From the NCBI GenBank assembly GCA_903848935.1, contig CAINHO010000033.1, forward strand, positions 1-64,000: DNA of 64,000 nucleotides, written 5' to 3'. Shown piece after piece: positions 1 to 8,791 of this stretch (positions are counted from its first letter, which is position 1; each line of letters begins with the position of its first letter). The position numbers and the translations under genes were made by a program. Source of the stretch: an uncultured Pseudomonadota bacterium (lineage in GTDB: Bacteria > Pseudomonadota > Gammaproteobacteria > Methylococcales > Methylomonadaceae). The notes under the pieces were generated by a model, which was not told the origin of the DNA, ran no database searches, and saw only the letters and a list, made by a program, of their open reading frames with translations.

Positions 1-2154
1 GAACCAAAGCCTAAACGTAAAGCAAAAGCAAAATCCAAACCTCAACCCGAAATTAAACCAGAAGTGGTTGCTGACGAAATCGTTGAACTCGAACCCGAAA
101 TTGAACCAGAAGTAGTAGCTGACGAAATCGTTGAACTTGAACCCGAAATTGAACCAGAAGTAGTAGCTGACGAAATCGTTGAACTTGAAACAGAAATTGA
201 ACCAGAAGAAAACGAATTGGAATCTGACTTCGAATTAACGGTTGATCCCGAAGCGGCGTTAGATGATTTAGTGGATTCCGTACCATTTGAAGATCTGTTA
301 GTTGTTGACACGGACGATACCGAACTCGACGATATTCACGAAGAATTTAATGACTTTGACGATGTTGCCGATATTGATGCACCCCTTGTGGAAATGTCCG
401 CGTCTATCGAACCTTTCGAGGACGATTTAGACGAAATGCAACAATTAGATGGTTTAAATGACGCTATGGAAAATAAAAACGATACCACCGCAGGCTTTGA
501 TTTGCTTGATGACGATGCGGTTGAAAAAGAACAAGTTAAACCTGTGACTGAAGACGACGATTGGATGAAGCAATTAGAAGGTTTGGATGCCGAAGAATCT
601 ACAAAATCCACTGAAGCCGTCGCTGAAACCGTTGAAGAAGACGATGATGATTGGATGAAACAGTTGGAAGGTTTGGATGCTGAAGAAGTTGAAAAATCCG
701 CTGATGCAGTCGCCGAAACTGTTGATGACGACGATTGGATGAAACAGTTAGATGATCTCGATAATCACGACGAAGATACTGCAAAAATGTTAATGGATGT
801 CGGTCATGGTCAAGATACTGACGCAGACGAAGTTGTTAATAACCGATTTAATATCTCCGACGAAGATCGCGCTCAACAAAATCCAAATCGTGCCAATCCA
901 ATTGACGAAGAAGCTCTGGTTGCAAAAGTGGCTGATTTGGCAATTAGCCAGTTTAAAGAAGAACAAGACCACGTCTTTTCGCAATTACGCGCCGATCAAG
1001 ATATTGCAGACACTAAAAATAGAACGCAATTTGCGGATGCTGAAAACAAAAGAAAAAAATCCGCCACATTTGGTTATATCGCGCTAGGTGTTGGGATTAT
1101 TGGTGTTCTTGGAAGTGCGGGGATTGGTTGGATGTCTTACGGTACAAAAGACGAAGCGACTAATTTAACGCAATCAGTGACAGCGTTAGAAGAAAAGGTG
1201 AATACTTTTTTGGCAAAAAATCCCGAAAAAGAAATTGAAAATATCAAAATATCGGTTGAGCAGTTAAACCAAAAAGTAGAAAAAATCGCAGCGGCACAAG
1301 TGGTTGTTCCGCCTGTCGTGGTAGCAACGGCACCAGTTGAAGTCGCCAATGGCAAAATTTCGCCGATTGTCGCAACGAAACCAAATTCATCGGTCGATTT
1401 ATTGAACAGCAAAAAAACCACACCTGTTACTGCGCCAAATGTTGACGCACAAAAAATAGCTGACTTTGTTTCACCAATTGATATTTCACCCGCGTCACCC
1501 ACCGGTGAAACGACACCAATTGCTTCAGCAAAAACGGCTGAACCCTTGAAATTAGTAGATATGGCGAAAAAACCTGTTGTTGATACAACCAAGGAAAAAG
1601 CGGCAGCAAAAGCAGAGACCGATAAAGCGTTAGCAAAAGCAGAAGCGGAATTATTAAGTCAAAAAATTGCCAAAATAAATTCAGTGGCTAAAACGGCAGC
1701 CAGTACAAATTCTAAAGTCGAAGAACAACGTAAATTGTTGACGCAAAGCAAAGCGGATCACTATAGCGGACGAATGACGCGCGGAATGTCACGCGGTGGG
1801 AGTGACAAAGGTTCGACGGTTGTTGAAGTCACGAAAACAAAATCTGTCACAAAACAAACGGCAACTAAAGAAGTTTTGAACGTAGCAGTTAAACCACAAA
1901 AAGCGATTGCCGCCGGAAAATACTCGGTGAATATGCTTTCTTATCAGCAAGAATGGTTTGCTCAAAGCAAAGCGGCTGAATTTAAGCAAAAAGGCATTCC
2001 AGTTGAAGTGGTGCCGATTGATGCGACTAAGCCTGGCACGAAATTCCGTTTAAAAGTCGGCGGATTTAAAAACAAAGCCGAAGCCGATGCGTATTCAGAT
2101 AAAGTTAAAAAATCATTGAATTTAAAAGAAACGTGGGTTGGTTCAAACAACTAA
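1..2154 (+). CDS. Acidic repeat-containing membrane protein with C-terminal SPOR domain (5' end outside window)
   Basis: The frame is open from base 1, so the true start lies upstream; 717 residues are visible. The order seen is a basic start, three 16-residue acidic repeats at about residues 21-68, a very acidic stretch with three DDDWMKQL-type repeats at about 184-255, one membrane helix at about 356-380, a low-complexity Ala/Lys/Val/Pro linker, and a SPOR-like domain at about 638-717 (starting KYSVNML and ending near the stop). SPOR domains bind denuded septal peptidoglycan, so the topology suggests a cytoplasmic acidic N-terminus and a periplasmic wall-binding C-terminus. The gene is convergent with rlmH. 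FimV/TspA-like polarity proteins share the acidic-repeat style, but I cannot assign a name. The SPOR call is good and the cellular role is inferred. Confidence 0.75.
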   Translation, partial: EPKPKRKAKAKSKPQPEIKPEVVADEIVELEPEIEPEVVADEIVELEPEIEPEVVADEIVELETEIEPEENELESDFELTVDPEAALDDLVDSVPFEDLLVVDTDDTELDDIHEEFNDFDDVADIDAPLVEMSASIEPFEDDLDEMQQLDGLNDAMENKNDTTAGFDLLDDDAVEKEQVKPVTEDDDWMKQLEGLDAEESTKSTEAVAETVEEDDDDWMKQLEGLDAEEVEKSADAVAETVDDDDWMKQLDDLDNHDEDTAKMLMDVGHGQDTDADEVVNNRFNISDEDRAQQNPNRANPIDEEALVAKVADLAISQFKEEQDHVFSQLRADQDIADTKNRTQFADAENKRKKSATFGYIALGVGIIGVLGSAGIGWMSYGTKDEATNLTQSVTALEEKVNTFLAKNPEKEIENIKISVEQLNQKVEKIAAAQVVVPPVVVATAPVEVANGKISPIVATKPNSSVDLLNSKKTTPVTAPNVDAQKIADFVSPIDISPASPTGETTPIASAKTAEPLKLVDMAKKPVVDTTKEKAAAKAETDKALAKAEAELLSQKIAKINSVAKTAASTNSKVEEQRKLLTQSKADHYSGRMTRGMSRGGSDKGSTVVEVTKTKSVTKQTATKEVLNVAVKPQKAIAAGKYSVNMLSYQQEWFAQSKAAEFKQKGIPVEVVPIDATKPGTKFRLKVGGFKNKAEADAYSDKVKKSLNLKETWVGSNN
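61..204 (+). repeat. Three tandem 48-bp coding repeats
   Basis: Three near-identical 48-base units start at 61, 109 and 157. Each encodes 16 residues built around VVADEIVELEPEIEPE. Units differ by a few bases (for example gtggttgct against gtagtagct), and a 12-base partial unit (EIKP) precedes them. Because the unit is a multiple of three, copy-number change would keep the frame. Confidence 0.9.
551..765 (+). repeat. Degenerate coding repeats with DDDWMKQL core
   Basis: The peptide motif DDDWMKQLEGLDAEE followed by a KSxxAVAETV linker occurs twice, and a third, shorter copy ends in DDLDN. The units are about 29 residues apart. Such acidic motifs with a conserved Trp-Met pair may be partner-binding repeats; that role is inference. 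Confidence 0.75.
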
Positions 2155-2165
2155 ATGATTGTATA

Positions 2166-2191
2166 AACAAGGGGTTGAAAATCCCCTTGTT
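2166..2191. terminator. Hairpin between convergent genes
   Basis: A perfect 9-bp inverted repeat, AACAAGGGG / CCCCTTGTT, with an 8-base loop lies 12 bases after the stop of the SPOR protein gene and 17 bases before the end of rlmH. AT-rich sequence follows on the plus strand, so it may terminate both genes. Confidence 0.7.
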
Positions 2192-2208
2192 AATTATTTC
2201 GACACCGT

Positions 2209-2676
2209 TCAGCGATGATACGGATGATTTTGTAAAATACTCCACGCCCGATAAAGCTGTTCAGCTACCACAATTCTCACTAGCGGATGTGGAAAGGTGA
2301 GATTCGATAAACACCACGATTCTCGCGCATTTTGTTTTACCGCATCTGCCAATCCTTCAGGCCCGCCGACCACTAGCGAAACGTGTTGTCCGTTGCCTTG
2401 CCAACGTTCCACGGCTTGCGACAACTCCATCGTTGTCCACATTTTTCCACCCAAATCCAATGTCACCAAATGGCTATGCGACGGAATGGCAGCAAGCATT
2501 CGTTCGCCTTCGTCTTTTACAATTCGCACCACGTCGCTATTTTTGCCACGTTTGCCTGCTGGAATTTCTTTTAATACCAACTCACACTCACGAGGCAAAC
2601 GTTTGGCGTATTCGTTATAGCCTTGTTGCACCCAAGAAGGCATTTTTGTTCCGACGGTAATTAAATGAATTTGCAT
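2209..2676 (-). CDS. rlmH: 23S rRNA pseudouridine-1915 N3-methyltransferase
   Basis: RlmH is a small SPOUT methyltransferase that methylates pseudouridine 1915 in helix 69 of 23S rRNA, using S-adenosylmethionine on assembled 70S ribosomes. The 155-residue length is the family norm. Visible signatures are the start [15 protein letters not shown], the SAM-binding loop VVGGPEGL, and the strongly conserved tail with [14 protein letters not shown]. The gene stands alone on the reverse strand. No rsfS (ybeB) or nadD neighbour is present, although they often precede rlmH. Confidence 0.96.
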   Translation of the reverse strand: MQIHLITVGTKMPSWVQQGYNEYAKRLPRECELVLKEIPAGKRGKNSDVVRIVKDEGERMLAAIPSHSHLVTLDLGGKMWTTMELSQAVERWQGNGQHVSLVVGGPEGLADAVKQNARESWCLSNLTFPHPLVRIVVAEQLYRAWSILQNHPYHR

Positions 2677-2729
2677 AGTTTGTGGCTCAAGGTCAAAGGT
2701 TCAAGGTGCAAGCAACGCGCGAATCCAAC

Positions 2730-2735
2730 TATAAT
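2730..2735 (+). promoter_or_regulatory. Candidate -10 element for the speE unit
   Basis: A consensus TATAAT lies 36 bases upstream of the speE start, in the only free interval before this four-gene forward run. No good -35 hexamer is visible at 16-18 bases, so the assignment is tentative. Two copies of TCAAGGT lie just upstream (about 2690-2710). Confidence 0.4.
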
Positions 2736-2770
2736 AAACACATCACTTAACTTTTTAGGATTTTAGCACA

Positions 2771-3613
2771 ATGAATTCAAACGAATGGTTCACCGAACAA
2801 ATGCTCTCAACTGGCACCGCATTTTCACTCAAAATTAAAGAAAAACTCCACGAAGAACAATCTGATTTTCAAAAACTCGAAATTTACGACACGGAAACGT
2901 TTGGCAAATTGATGGTGATTGACGGTTGCACGATGGTTTCAACCCGCGACAACTTTTTTTATCACGAAATGATTAGCCACCCTGCCCTGTTTTTACATCC
3001 AAACCCAAAACGTGTTTGGATTATCGGTGGTGGTGATTGCGGCACGTTGCGTGAAGTGTTGAAACACAAAAACGTAGAAGAAGCCGTGCAAATCGACATC
3101 GACGAACGGGTCACACGTTTGGCTGAAATTTATTTCCCCGAATTATGTGAATCCAACGGTGATGCGCGTGCGGATTTGAAATTTATCGACGGCATTAAAT
3201 GGCTCAAAGATGCTGCGCCCAATTCGGTCGATTTAATTATTGTCGATAGCACCGATCCTGTTGGTGTGGCAGAAGGCTTATTCGGCGAAGCGTTTTATCG
3301 TGATTGTGTCGCGTGTTTAGCCGAAGACGGAATGTTGGTTCAACAAAGCGAGTCCGCGTTATTACATTTAGATTTAATCAAAGATATGCGCGGGGCAATG
3401 AAAACCGCTGGTTTTGGTCATCAGCAAACGCTGTTTTTCCCACAATGTATTTACCCATCGGGTTGGTGGAGTGCGACCATTGCCAGCAAAGCCGCATTAA
3501 CTTTCCGTGCTGACGATTGTGCAAACAAAGATTTTGAAACCGTTTATTACAACCTTGATATTCATCACGCAGCAATGGCGCAACCGGAATTTTTCAAAAA
3601 GGCGTTTGCGTAA
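2771..3613 (+). CDS. speE: Polyamine aminopropyltransferase (spermidine synthase)
   Basis: Spermidine synthase moves an aminopropyl group from decarboxylated S-adenosylmethionine to putrescine in the cytosol. The 280-residue protein has the N-terminal WFTEQ motif, the nucleotide-binding segment IIGGGDCGTLREVLKH, the active-site DSTDPVG segment and the late GWWSATIAS motif, all typical of bacterial SpeE. The marR-type gene starts 3 bases after its stop, suggesting co-transcription. No speD (AdoMet decarboxylase) is in the window. Confidence 0.95.
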   Translation: MNSNEWFTEQMLSTGTAFSLKIKEKLHEEQSDFQKLEIYDTETFGKLMVIDGCTMVSTRDNFFYHEMISHPALFLHPNPKRVWIIGGGDCGTLREVLKHKNVEEAVQIDIDERVTRLAEIYFPELCESNGDARADLKFIDGIKWLKDAAPNSVDLIIVDSTDPVGVAEGLFGEAFYRDCVACLAEDGMLVQQSESALLHLDLIKDMRGAMKTAGFGHQQTLFFPQCIYPSGWWSATIASKAALTFRADDCANKDFETVYYNLDIHHAAMAQPEFFKKAFA

Positions 3614-3616
3614 TCG

Positions 3617-4177
3617 ATGCAGAATTTATCCACTTTCAAATTGATTGAACGCATCAGCACGTTAATTCGTGCTGAAGAACGCAAGAAATACGCGGCATTA
3701 GGTTTGCAACCTATCCACATTCAAGTGCTGGATTATTTAAGTGCGTGCAACAGTTACAGCAACACCGCCGTCGGCATCACCGAGTATTTTGGTTTAACCA
3801 AAGGTACTGTGTCGCAAACCTTGCAGGTCTTAGAACGCAAAGGTTATATCGAAAAACACCTTGACGAAGAAGACGCTCGCGTCACGCATTTAACGTTGTC
3901 GAAGTCGGGTGATTTATTACTTGAAAACACTAACGACGACGTTTTCAATCAAGCGCAACAAGCCGTACTTTCAAAGCAATATGCGACGTTAGACGAGGCT
4001 TTACGAATGACTTTATCGATGTTGCAACAAAGTTGTGACACGAAAAGTTTTGGTTCGTGCGATTCGTGTGTGAATTTTAATGTTGAAGAAAATCATTATT
4101 TATGTAGCGCGACCCGTTTACCGGTTCGGCAAATTGAAACCCACAAAATCTGCCGTGTACATCGTTTAGCGGCTTAA
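3617..4177 (+). CDS. MarR-family transcriptional regulator with C-terminal cysteine cluster
   Basis: This 186-residue protein has a MarR-type winged helix-turn-helix over roughly residues 30-125 (TKGTVSQTLQVLERKGYIEK recognition region, then DEEDARVTHLTLS wing). It also has an unusual C-terminal extension with five cysteines (SCDTK, SCDSC, YLCS, KICR). Standard MarR proteins are about 140-150 residues, so the extra 35-40 residues may bind a metal or iron-sulfur cluster or act as a thiol sensor; this is inference. The gene sits 3 bases downstream of speE and 15 bases before ubiK. Its targets are unknown. Confidence 0.85.
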   Translation: MQNLSTFKLIERISTLIRAEERKKYAALGLQPIHIQVLDYLSACNSYSNTAVGITEYFGLTKGTVSQTLQVLERKGYIEKHLDEEDARVTHLTLSKSGDLLLENTNDDVFNQAQQAVLSKQYATLDEALRMTLSMLQQSCDTKSFGSCDSCVNFNVEENHYLCSATRLPVRQIETHKICRVHRLAA

Positions 4178-4192
4178 CTTCAGAGAAAATTT

Positions 4193-4450
4193 ATGTTTGA
4201 TACCAAAACAATTGATGAGATGGCAAACCGTTTGGCGAGTGTGATTCCACCAAGTTTGCACGCGATTAAAGACGATTTAGAAAAAACCTTTCGGGCGATT
4301 TTGCAAAGCGTGTTAGGCAAAATGGAGTTAGTGACTCGCGAAGAATTTGAAGTGCAAAAAATGGTGTTAGCGAAAACTCGTGCCAATTTAGAAGCTCTCG
4401 AAAAGCGTGTTGCCGCCTTAGAACCTTACATTGCTTCGACAGAAAATTAA
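4193..4450 (+). CDS. ubiK: Ubiquinone biosynthesis accessory factor UbiK
   Basis: UbiK (YqiC/BMFP family) is a small membrane-associated coiled-coil protein that works with UbiJ and the soluble Ubi complex in aerobic ubiquinone synthesis. The 85-residue size fits. The protein shows the family pattern: an N-terminal amphipathic segment (IDEMANRLASVIP), a central EKTFRAILQSVLGKM block, and a C-terminal coiled coil (ANLEALEKRVAALE). In many gammaproteobacteria this gene lies directly before comM/yifB, as here (9-base gap), which supports the call. Confidence 0.92.
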   Translation: MFDTKTIDEMANRLASVIPPSLHAIKDDLEKTFRAILQSVLGKMELVTREEFEVQKMVLAKTRANLEALEKRVAALEPYIASTEN

Positions 4451-4459
4451 GAGACCGAA

Positions 4460-5968
4460 ATGGGATTAGCCGTCATTTACAGTCGTGGACGTTCTGGCAT
4501 TGACGCGCCTTTAGTGACTGTTGAAGTTCATGTGGCGAATGGTTTGCCTGCGTTAAATATCGTAGGTTTACCTGAAACGGCAGTGAAAGAAAGCAAAGAT
4601 CGAGTGCGTGGCGCGATTCAAAATTGCCGTTTCGATTTTCCGGCGCAACGTATCACAGTAAATCTCGCGCCAGCCGATTTACCGAAAGAAGGTGGTCGAT
4701 TTGATTTAGCCATTGCATTGGGCATTTTGGCGGCAAGCGGGCAGATTTCAACCAAAAATTTAAATCAGTATGAATGTGTTGGCGAATTGTCTTTGGGCGG
4801 AGAATTGCGTCCGATTATTGGCGTGTTACCAATTGCGATTCGAGCGCGAGATTGCAAGCGACAACTGATTTTGCCCAGAGAAAATACTGCCGAAGCAGCC
4901 TTGGTTAAAAACGTGGAAATTTTGCCAGCCGCGCATTTGCTAGAAGTTTGCGCTCATTTGAACGGGCGAACGCAGATTCAAACGACGTATCAGCAACCGC
5001 AACCCACGGAGATTCAGCACGAGTTGGATTTTTCGGATGTTCACGGGCAGTATCACGTCAAACGGGCGTTTGAAATTGCGGCGGCGGGCGCACATAACTT
5101 GCTCATGCTTGGGCCACCGGGAACGGGGAAGTCGATGTTAGCGGCTCGTTTACCAACGATTTTACCGTCTTTAACCGAAGAACAAGCCCAAGAAACCGCT
5201 GCCATTGCGTCGATTAGTGATCAAGGGCTGGACGTAGCAAATTGGTTGCGCTCGCCGTATCGTGCGCCGCATCATTCGGCTTCGGCAGCCGCCTTAGTCG
5301 GTGGTGGAAGCAATCCGCGTCCTGGTGAAATTTCGTTGTCACATTACGGCACGTTGTTTTTGGATGAATTGCCTGAATTTGACCGCAAGGTATTGGAAGT
5401 ATTGCGCGAACCGTTGGAAACAGGGCATATCACTATTTCACGCGCGGCACGACAAGTAGATTTTCCGGCGCGTTTTCAATTGATTGCGGCGATGAATCCG
5501 TGTCCGTGCGGTTATTTGGGCGATACGTCGGGGCGTTGTCATTGCAGTTCGGAACAAGTTGGGCGGTATCGGTCAAAAATTTCAGGGCCGCTTTTAGATA
5601 GAATTGATATGCACCTCGAAGTGCCGCGTGTACCGCATGATGTGTTGCGTCGTGGGTCGCCCGATGGCGAAGAAAGTAGTGCGACGATTCGAGCGCGAGT
5701 CGTTGCGGCACGAAATCTTGCGATTGCCCGTGCGGGTAAAGCGAATGCGGCATTGAGTGCCAAAGAAGTGAAGCAGTGGTGCGAGTTATCAGATTCGAGT
5801 CATCGTTTATTAGATCAGGCAATGGAACGGTTTGGCTTGTCGAATCGGGCGTATCATCGAATTTTGAAATTAGCGCGAACAATTGCTGATTTGGCGAGTT
5901 CGCCTGACATTGAAATTCAACATTTAAGCGAAGCCATTGGCTATCGAAAGTTGGATCGTAGTAATTGA
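4460..5968 (+). CDS. comM: YifB-family Mg-chelatase-like AAA ATPase (ComM)
   Basis: ComM is a hexameric branch-migration helicase that promotes integration of transformed DNA. The 502-residue protein has an N-terminal Lon/ChlI-like domain (about residues 1-170), a Walker A GPPGTGKSM near residue 218, a Walker B segment LFLDELPEF, a four-cysteine insert (CPCGYLGD then CHC) around residue 345, and a C-terminal Mg-chelatase subdomain. Its length matches full ComM/YifB. It closes the forward run that starts at speE. Natural competence in this organism is possible but not shown here. Confidence 0.93.
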   Translation: MGLAVIYSRGRSGIDAPLVTVEVHVANGLPALNIVGLPETAVKESKDRVRGAIQNCRFDFPAQRITVNLAPADLPKEGGRFDLAIALGILAASGQISTKNLNQYECVGELSLGGELRPIIGVLPIAIRARDCKRQLILPRENTAEAALVKNVEILPAAHLLEVCAHLNGRTQIQTTYQQPQPTEIQHELDFSDVHGQYHVKRAFEIAAAGAHNLLMLGPPGTGKSMLAARLPTILPSLTEEQAQETAAIASISDQGLDVANWLRSPYRAPHHSASAAALVGGGSNPRPGEISLSHYGTLFLDELPEFDRKVLEVLREPLETGHITISRAARQVDFPARFQLIAAMNPCPCGYLGDTSGRCHCSSEQVGRYRSKISGPLLDRIDMHLEVPRVPHDVLRRGSPDGEESSATIRARVVAARNLAIARAGKANAALSAKEVKQWCELSDSSHRLLDQAMERFGLSNRAYHRILKLARTIADLASSPDIEIQHLSEAIGYRKLDRSN

Positions 5969-6025
5969 AATGAAAATTAACAGTCGCTAAAAAACGTTAA
6001 AATCATCGATATTTTGACGTTTTGC

Positions 6026-6053
6026 TTGCAAAAAGCGACTTTGTCGATATAAT
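6026..6053 (+). promoter_or_regulatory. Promoter of tRNA-Ser
   Basis: TTGCAA at 6026-6031 and a perfect TATAAT at 6048-6053 are separated by 16 bases and lie 18 bases before the tRNA. The GC-containing ACGCAGGG directly after the -10 resembles the discriminator of stringently controlled stable-RNA promoters. Confidence 0.6.
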
Positions 6054-6071
6054 ACGCAGGGTAAGTTTTGT

Positions 6072-6159
6072 GGTGGACTGGCTGAGCGGTCGAAAGCAAC
6101 GGTCTTGAAAACCGTCGAACCGAAAGGTTCCTGGGGTTCGAATCCCTAGTCCATCGCCA
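6072..6159 (+). tRNA. tRNA-Ser (anticodon UGA)
   Basis: The 88-base cloverleaf includes an encoded CCA end. The acceptor stem pairs GGTGGAC with GTCCATC (one G-U pair), the anticodon stem is ACGGT/ACCGT with loop CTTGAAA, giving anticodon TGA at 6106-6108. A class II variable arm (CGAACC GAAA GGTTC region) and a T arm with GGTTCGAATCC are present. The long variable arm is characteristic of tRNA-Ser. It reads UCN codons, chiefly UCA. Confidence 0.97.
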
Positions 6160-6223
6160 AAAACTTAACCCCTCGTTAATCTTGCATTAAATTCAAAACT
6201 GTCCTATTTATTTTAAGTTCTAC

Positions 6224-6772
6224 TCAATCACGTTTTAACTTGTTGTACGCCAAATTTATTCGCTTTTGTTCCGCTTCCATAATTTTCCGCATTGAATCAG
6301 GTTTATTGATCCATTTGTCTGGATGTGTGCGATTTGATTCACGCTGATAAGCGATTTTCAATTCCGCTTGAGTGAAATTCGGATTTAAGCCCAAGACTTC
6401 TTCGGGTTTGCGATTATCCACCGGAATTTCAGCATTGTTTATGTTTCTCGCCGAAAACGGGGATTGATTATTACGATTAGCATTGGGATTCGATTTTGGT
6501 TTGGGACGTTTTTGCATAAATCGAAACGGACTGAAATAATCCATAAGCTGAAAAAAAGATAAACTTTTCGCAAACAACAGTCCAAATGAAAATCCCACCA
6601 CCGTCATTACCATCAAAAAATTCGGATTGAGCAATTCATACACAATCGGCACGAAAATAATCGATAAAAACCACGTTTTTAAAAAACCCATGTTAGGCAA
6701 ATTACCAATCGCGTAGCCTGAACCAAACGCCATCAGCAAATATAAAACAACACCGCTATTGTGAATCACCAT
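6224..6772 (-). CDS. Membrane-anchored DnaJ-domain protein
   Basis: The 182-residue protein has three hydrophobic segments in the first 80 residues (starting VVLYLLMAFGSGYAIG), a polar Asn-rich linker, and a J domain over about residues 120-182 with the diagnostic HPD tripeptide (NRTHPDKW). J domains stimulate Hsp70 ATPase, so this probably recruits DnaK to the inner membrane. It resembles TerB/DjlA-style membrane J proteins but lacks a TerB domain. It starts 3 bases after the hldE stop and is likely the last gene of that reverse-strand unit. Confidence 0.85.
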   Translation of the reverse strand: MVIHNSGVVLYLLMAFGSGYAIGNLPNMGFLKTWFLSIIFVPIVYELLNPNFLMVMTVVGFSFGLLFAKSLSFFQLMDYFSPFRFMQKRPKPKSNPNANRNNQSPFSARNINNAEIPVDNRKPEEVLGLNPNFTQAELKIAYQRESNRTHPDKWINKPDSMRKIMEAEQKRINLAYNKLKRD

Positions 6773-6775
6773 TGA

Positions 6776-8194
6776 TTATGTACCTAATTTCGCACGTTCA
6801 ATCATTTGACTGGTCGAATGTCCATCGACAAACGACAAGATTTTCACGTCGCCCCCATTTGCAATCACTGCCGCACCACCGACAACATCTTCGGGTTTAT
6901 AATCGCCCCCTTTCACAATCACGTCAGGCAGGAGGCGGTTATAAAGTCGTTCAGGCGTTTCTTCGGAAAACGACACCACCCAATCAACACATTCCAATGC
7001 CGCTAAAACACTCATTCGCGCGTGCAAATCGTTAATCGGACGCGAATCCCCTTTCAAAATTTTTACCGATTCATCCGAATTCACTGCGACAACCAAACGG
7101 TCACCCAAGGCTTTCGCTTGCTGCAAATAAGTAATATGTCCAATGTGCAGCAAATCAAAACAACCGTTGGTCATCACTAATTTTTCGCCGTGAGCCTTGG
7201 CGTGAATCATGGCTTGCGACAATTCATCTTCCGAAACCACGCCAAATGTATTTCGATGTGGGTGCATTTCGCGAGTCAATTCGAGCGTTGAAACAGTCGA
7301 AGTTCCCACTTTCCCAACCACAATCCCCGCTGCTAAATTTGCCAAATACATTGCATCTTGCAACGGCAAATCAATCGCTAAACCTAACGCCATCACGGCA
7401 ATCACCGTATCACCAGCACCGGTAACATCAAAAACATCTTTGGCTTGCGCTGGCAAAGAATAAGTCGAATCGGCATCAATCAAACTCATGCCCGCTTCGC
7501 CACGAGTAAGTAGCAAAGTTTCGATTTTTTGTTGGGCTAATAAATTGCGTCCTTTTTCGATTAACGTGTCGATTTCACCTTCGCCAACGACGGCTTTCAA
7601 TTCGCCCAAATTCGGTGTAATTAAATCAGCATTTGCGTAACGTTGATAATCCGTGCCTTTCGGGTCAATCAGCGTTTTCAAACCTGCATTTTTAGAAATC
7701 GAAATGTAATCAGCGACATTTTCTAACGTGCCTTTGCCATAATCTGAAAATACTACGACTTCATTTTTTGCCAAATTATTTTGTAAACGCGCGATTAAAT
7801 CAGCGTGATTAAAATTCAACGGTGTTTCTTCAAAATCAATCCGCAATAATTGCTGATGTTGTGCCATGACGCGCAATTTGCAAATCGTGTGCAGATTTTC
7901 ATCGACGATAAAATCGCAATCCACGCCTTCGGCTCTCAATAAACGTTGTAATTGGTCGCCGTCGGAATCATCGCCGATTACGCCAATCAAAGTGACTTTT
8001 CCGCCAAGTTTAGCAATGTTCAACGCCACATTTGCCGCGCCACCGACACGTTCTTCAATGGTTTTTACTTTCACCACCGGCACAGGAGCTTCTGGTGAAA
8101 TCCGCGCCGCTTGCCCAGACCAATAACGATCCAGCATCACATCACCCATCACTAAAATTCGCGCTGTCGAAAAATCAGGCAGATTCGCTAACAT
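6776..8194 (-). CDS. hldE: Bifunctional heptose 7-phosphate kinase / heptose 1-phosphate adenylyltransferase
   Basis: HldE catalyses two steps of ADP-L-glycero-D-manno-heptose synthesis for the LPS inner core. The 472-residue length is normal. The N-terminal ribokinase-like domain (about 1-315) shows GDVMLDRYW, GGAANVALN and the DVTGAGDTV catalytic motif. The C-terminal nucleotidyltransferase domain (about 340-472) has TNGCFDLLHIGHI with its HxGH signature. The start overlaps gmhA, which acts one step earlier, so the pair is an operon. The remaining pathway genes gmhB and hldD are not in this window. Confidence 0.96.
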   Translation of the reverse strand: MLANLPDFSTARILVMGDVMLDRYWSGQAARISPEAPVPVVKVKTIEERVGGAANVALNIAKLGGKVTLIGVIGDDSDGDQLQRLLRAEGVDCDFIVDENLHTICKLRVMAQHQQLLRIDFEETPLNFNHADLIARLQNNLAKNEVVVFSDYGKGTLENVADYISISKNAGLKTLIDPKGTDYQRYANADLITPNLGELKAVVGEGEIDTLIEKGRNLLAQQKIETLLLTRGEAGMSLIDADSTYSLPAQAKDVFDVTGAGDTVIAVMALGLAIDLPLQDAMYLANLAAGIVVGKVGTSTVSTLELTREMHPHRNTFGVVSEDELSQAMIHAKAHGEKLVMTNGCFDLLHIGHITYLQQAKALGDRLVVAVNSDESVKILKGDSRPINDLHARMSVLAALECVDWVVSFSEETPERLYNRLLPDVIVKGGDYKPEDVVGGAAVIANGGDVKILSFVDGHSTSQMIERAKLGT

Positions 8195-8750
8195 TTAAAC
8201 CTTCCTCCACGACACCACACCAATAATGTCCGATTAAAATATGAGTTTCTTGAATGCGTGCTGTCACGGTTGAAGGCACGGTGATTAAGTTCGTGGCAAA
8301 TTCTGTCAACGCGCCACCATTTTCGCCGGTCAAGGCAATCACATTTAGATTTTTAGCACGAGCAATTTGTGCAGCCTGCACAATGTTTTTGCTATTTCCA
8401 GAAGTTGAAATGGCAATCAACGTGTCACCTGCATTTCCTAACGCTTCAATTTGTCGCGCAAACACACTATCAAAATCAAAATCGTTAGCGTGAGCGGTCA
8501 AAATTGACGTGTCGGTGGTCAGCGCAATTGCCGGTAAAGCGCGACGTTTCAACTGATAACGCACCACAAATTCCGCGGCGATATGTTGTGCGTCAGCCGC
8601 ACTTCCGCCGTTACCACATAACAAAATCTTGTTGCCGCTTTCAAACGTTGCAGCGAGTAGTTTCGCCGCCGTCTCCACTGATTCGCTACAACATTCTGCT
8701 AATCGCATGACCGCAATATGTTGGGCGAGTTCCTCGTTAAAGGTTTTCAA
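8175..8750 (-). CDS. gmhA: Phosphoheptose (sedoheptulose 7-phosphate) isomerase
   Basis: GmhA converts sedoheptulose 7-phosphate to D-glycero-D-manno-heptose 7-phosphate, the first step of heptose synthesis. The 191-residue SIS-domain protein shows LLCGNGGSAADAQHIAAEFV, the TTDTSILTAHAND loop, and ISTSGNSKN (phosphosugar binding). The C-terminal helix carries IQETHILIGHYWC. The last 20 bases overlap hldE, indicating translational coupling. Confidence 0.95.
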   Translation of the reverse strand: MKTFNEELAQHIAVMRLAECCSESVETAAKLLAATFESGNKILLCGNGGSAADAQHIAAEFVVRYQLKRRALPAIALTTDTSILTAHANDFDFDSVFARQIEALGNAGDTLIAISTSGNSKNIVQAAQIARAKNLNVIALTGENGGALTEFATNLITVPSTVTARIQETHILIGHYWCGVVEEGLNVSESA

Positions 8751-8791
8751 TTTAAATCCTCTACGTTAAGTAATTTCATAAAAACGTCGCA

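Noticed and set aside
61-204. Short regular repeats that could be a CRISPR array
   Set aside because: Units are contiguous without spacers, are 48 bases long and encode an in-frame acidic peptide repeat.
1137-1592. 151-residue reverse-strand reading frame inside the SPOR protein gene
   Set aside because: It is a low-complexity mirror of the Ala/Lys/Val-rich linker with no ribosome site.
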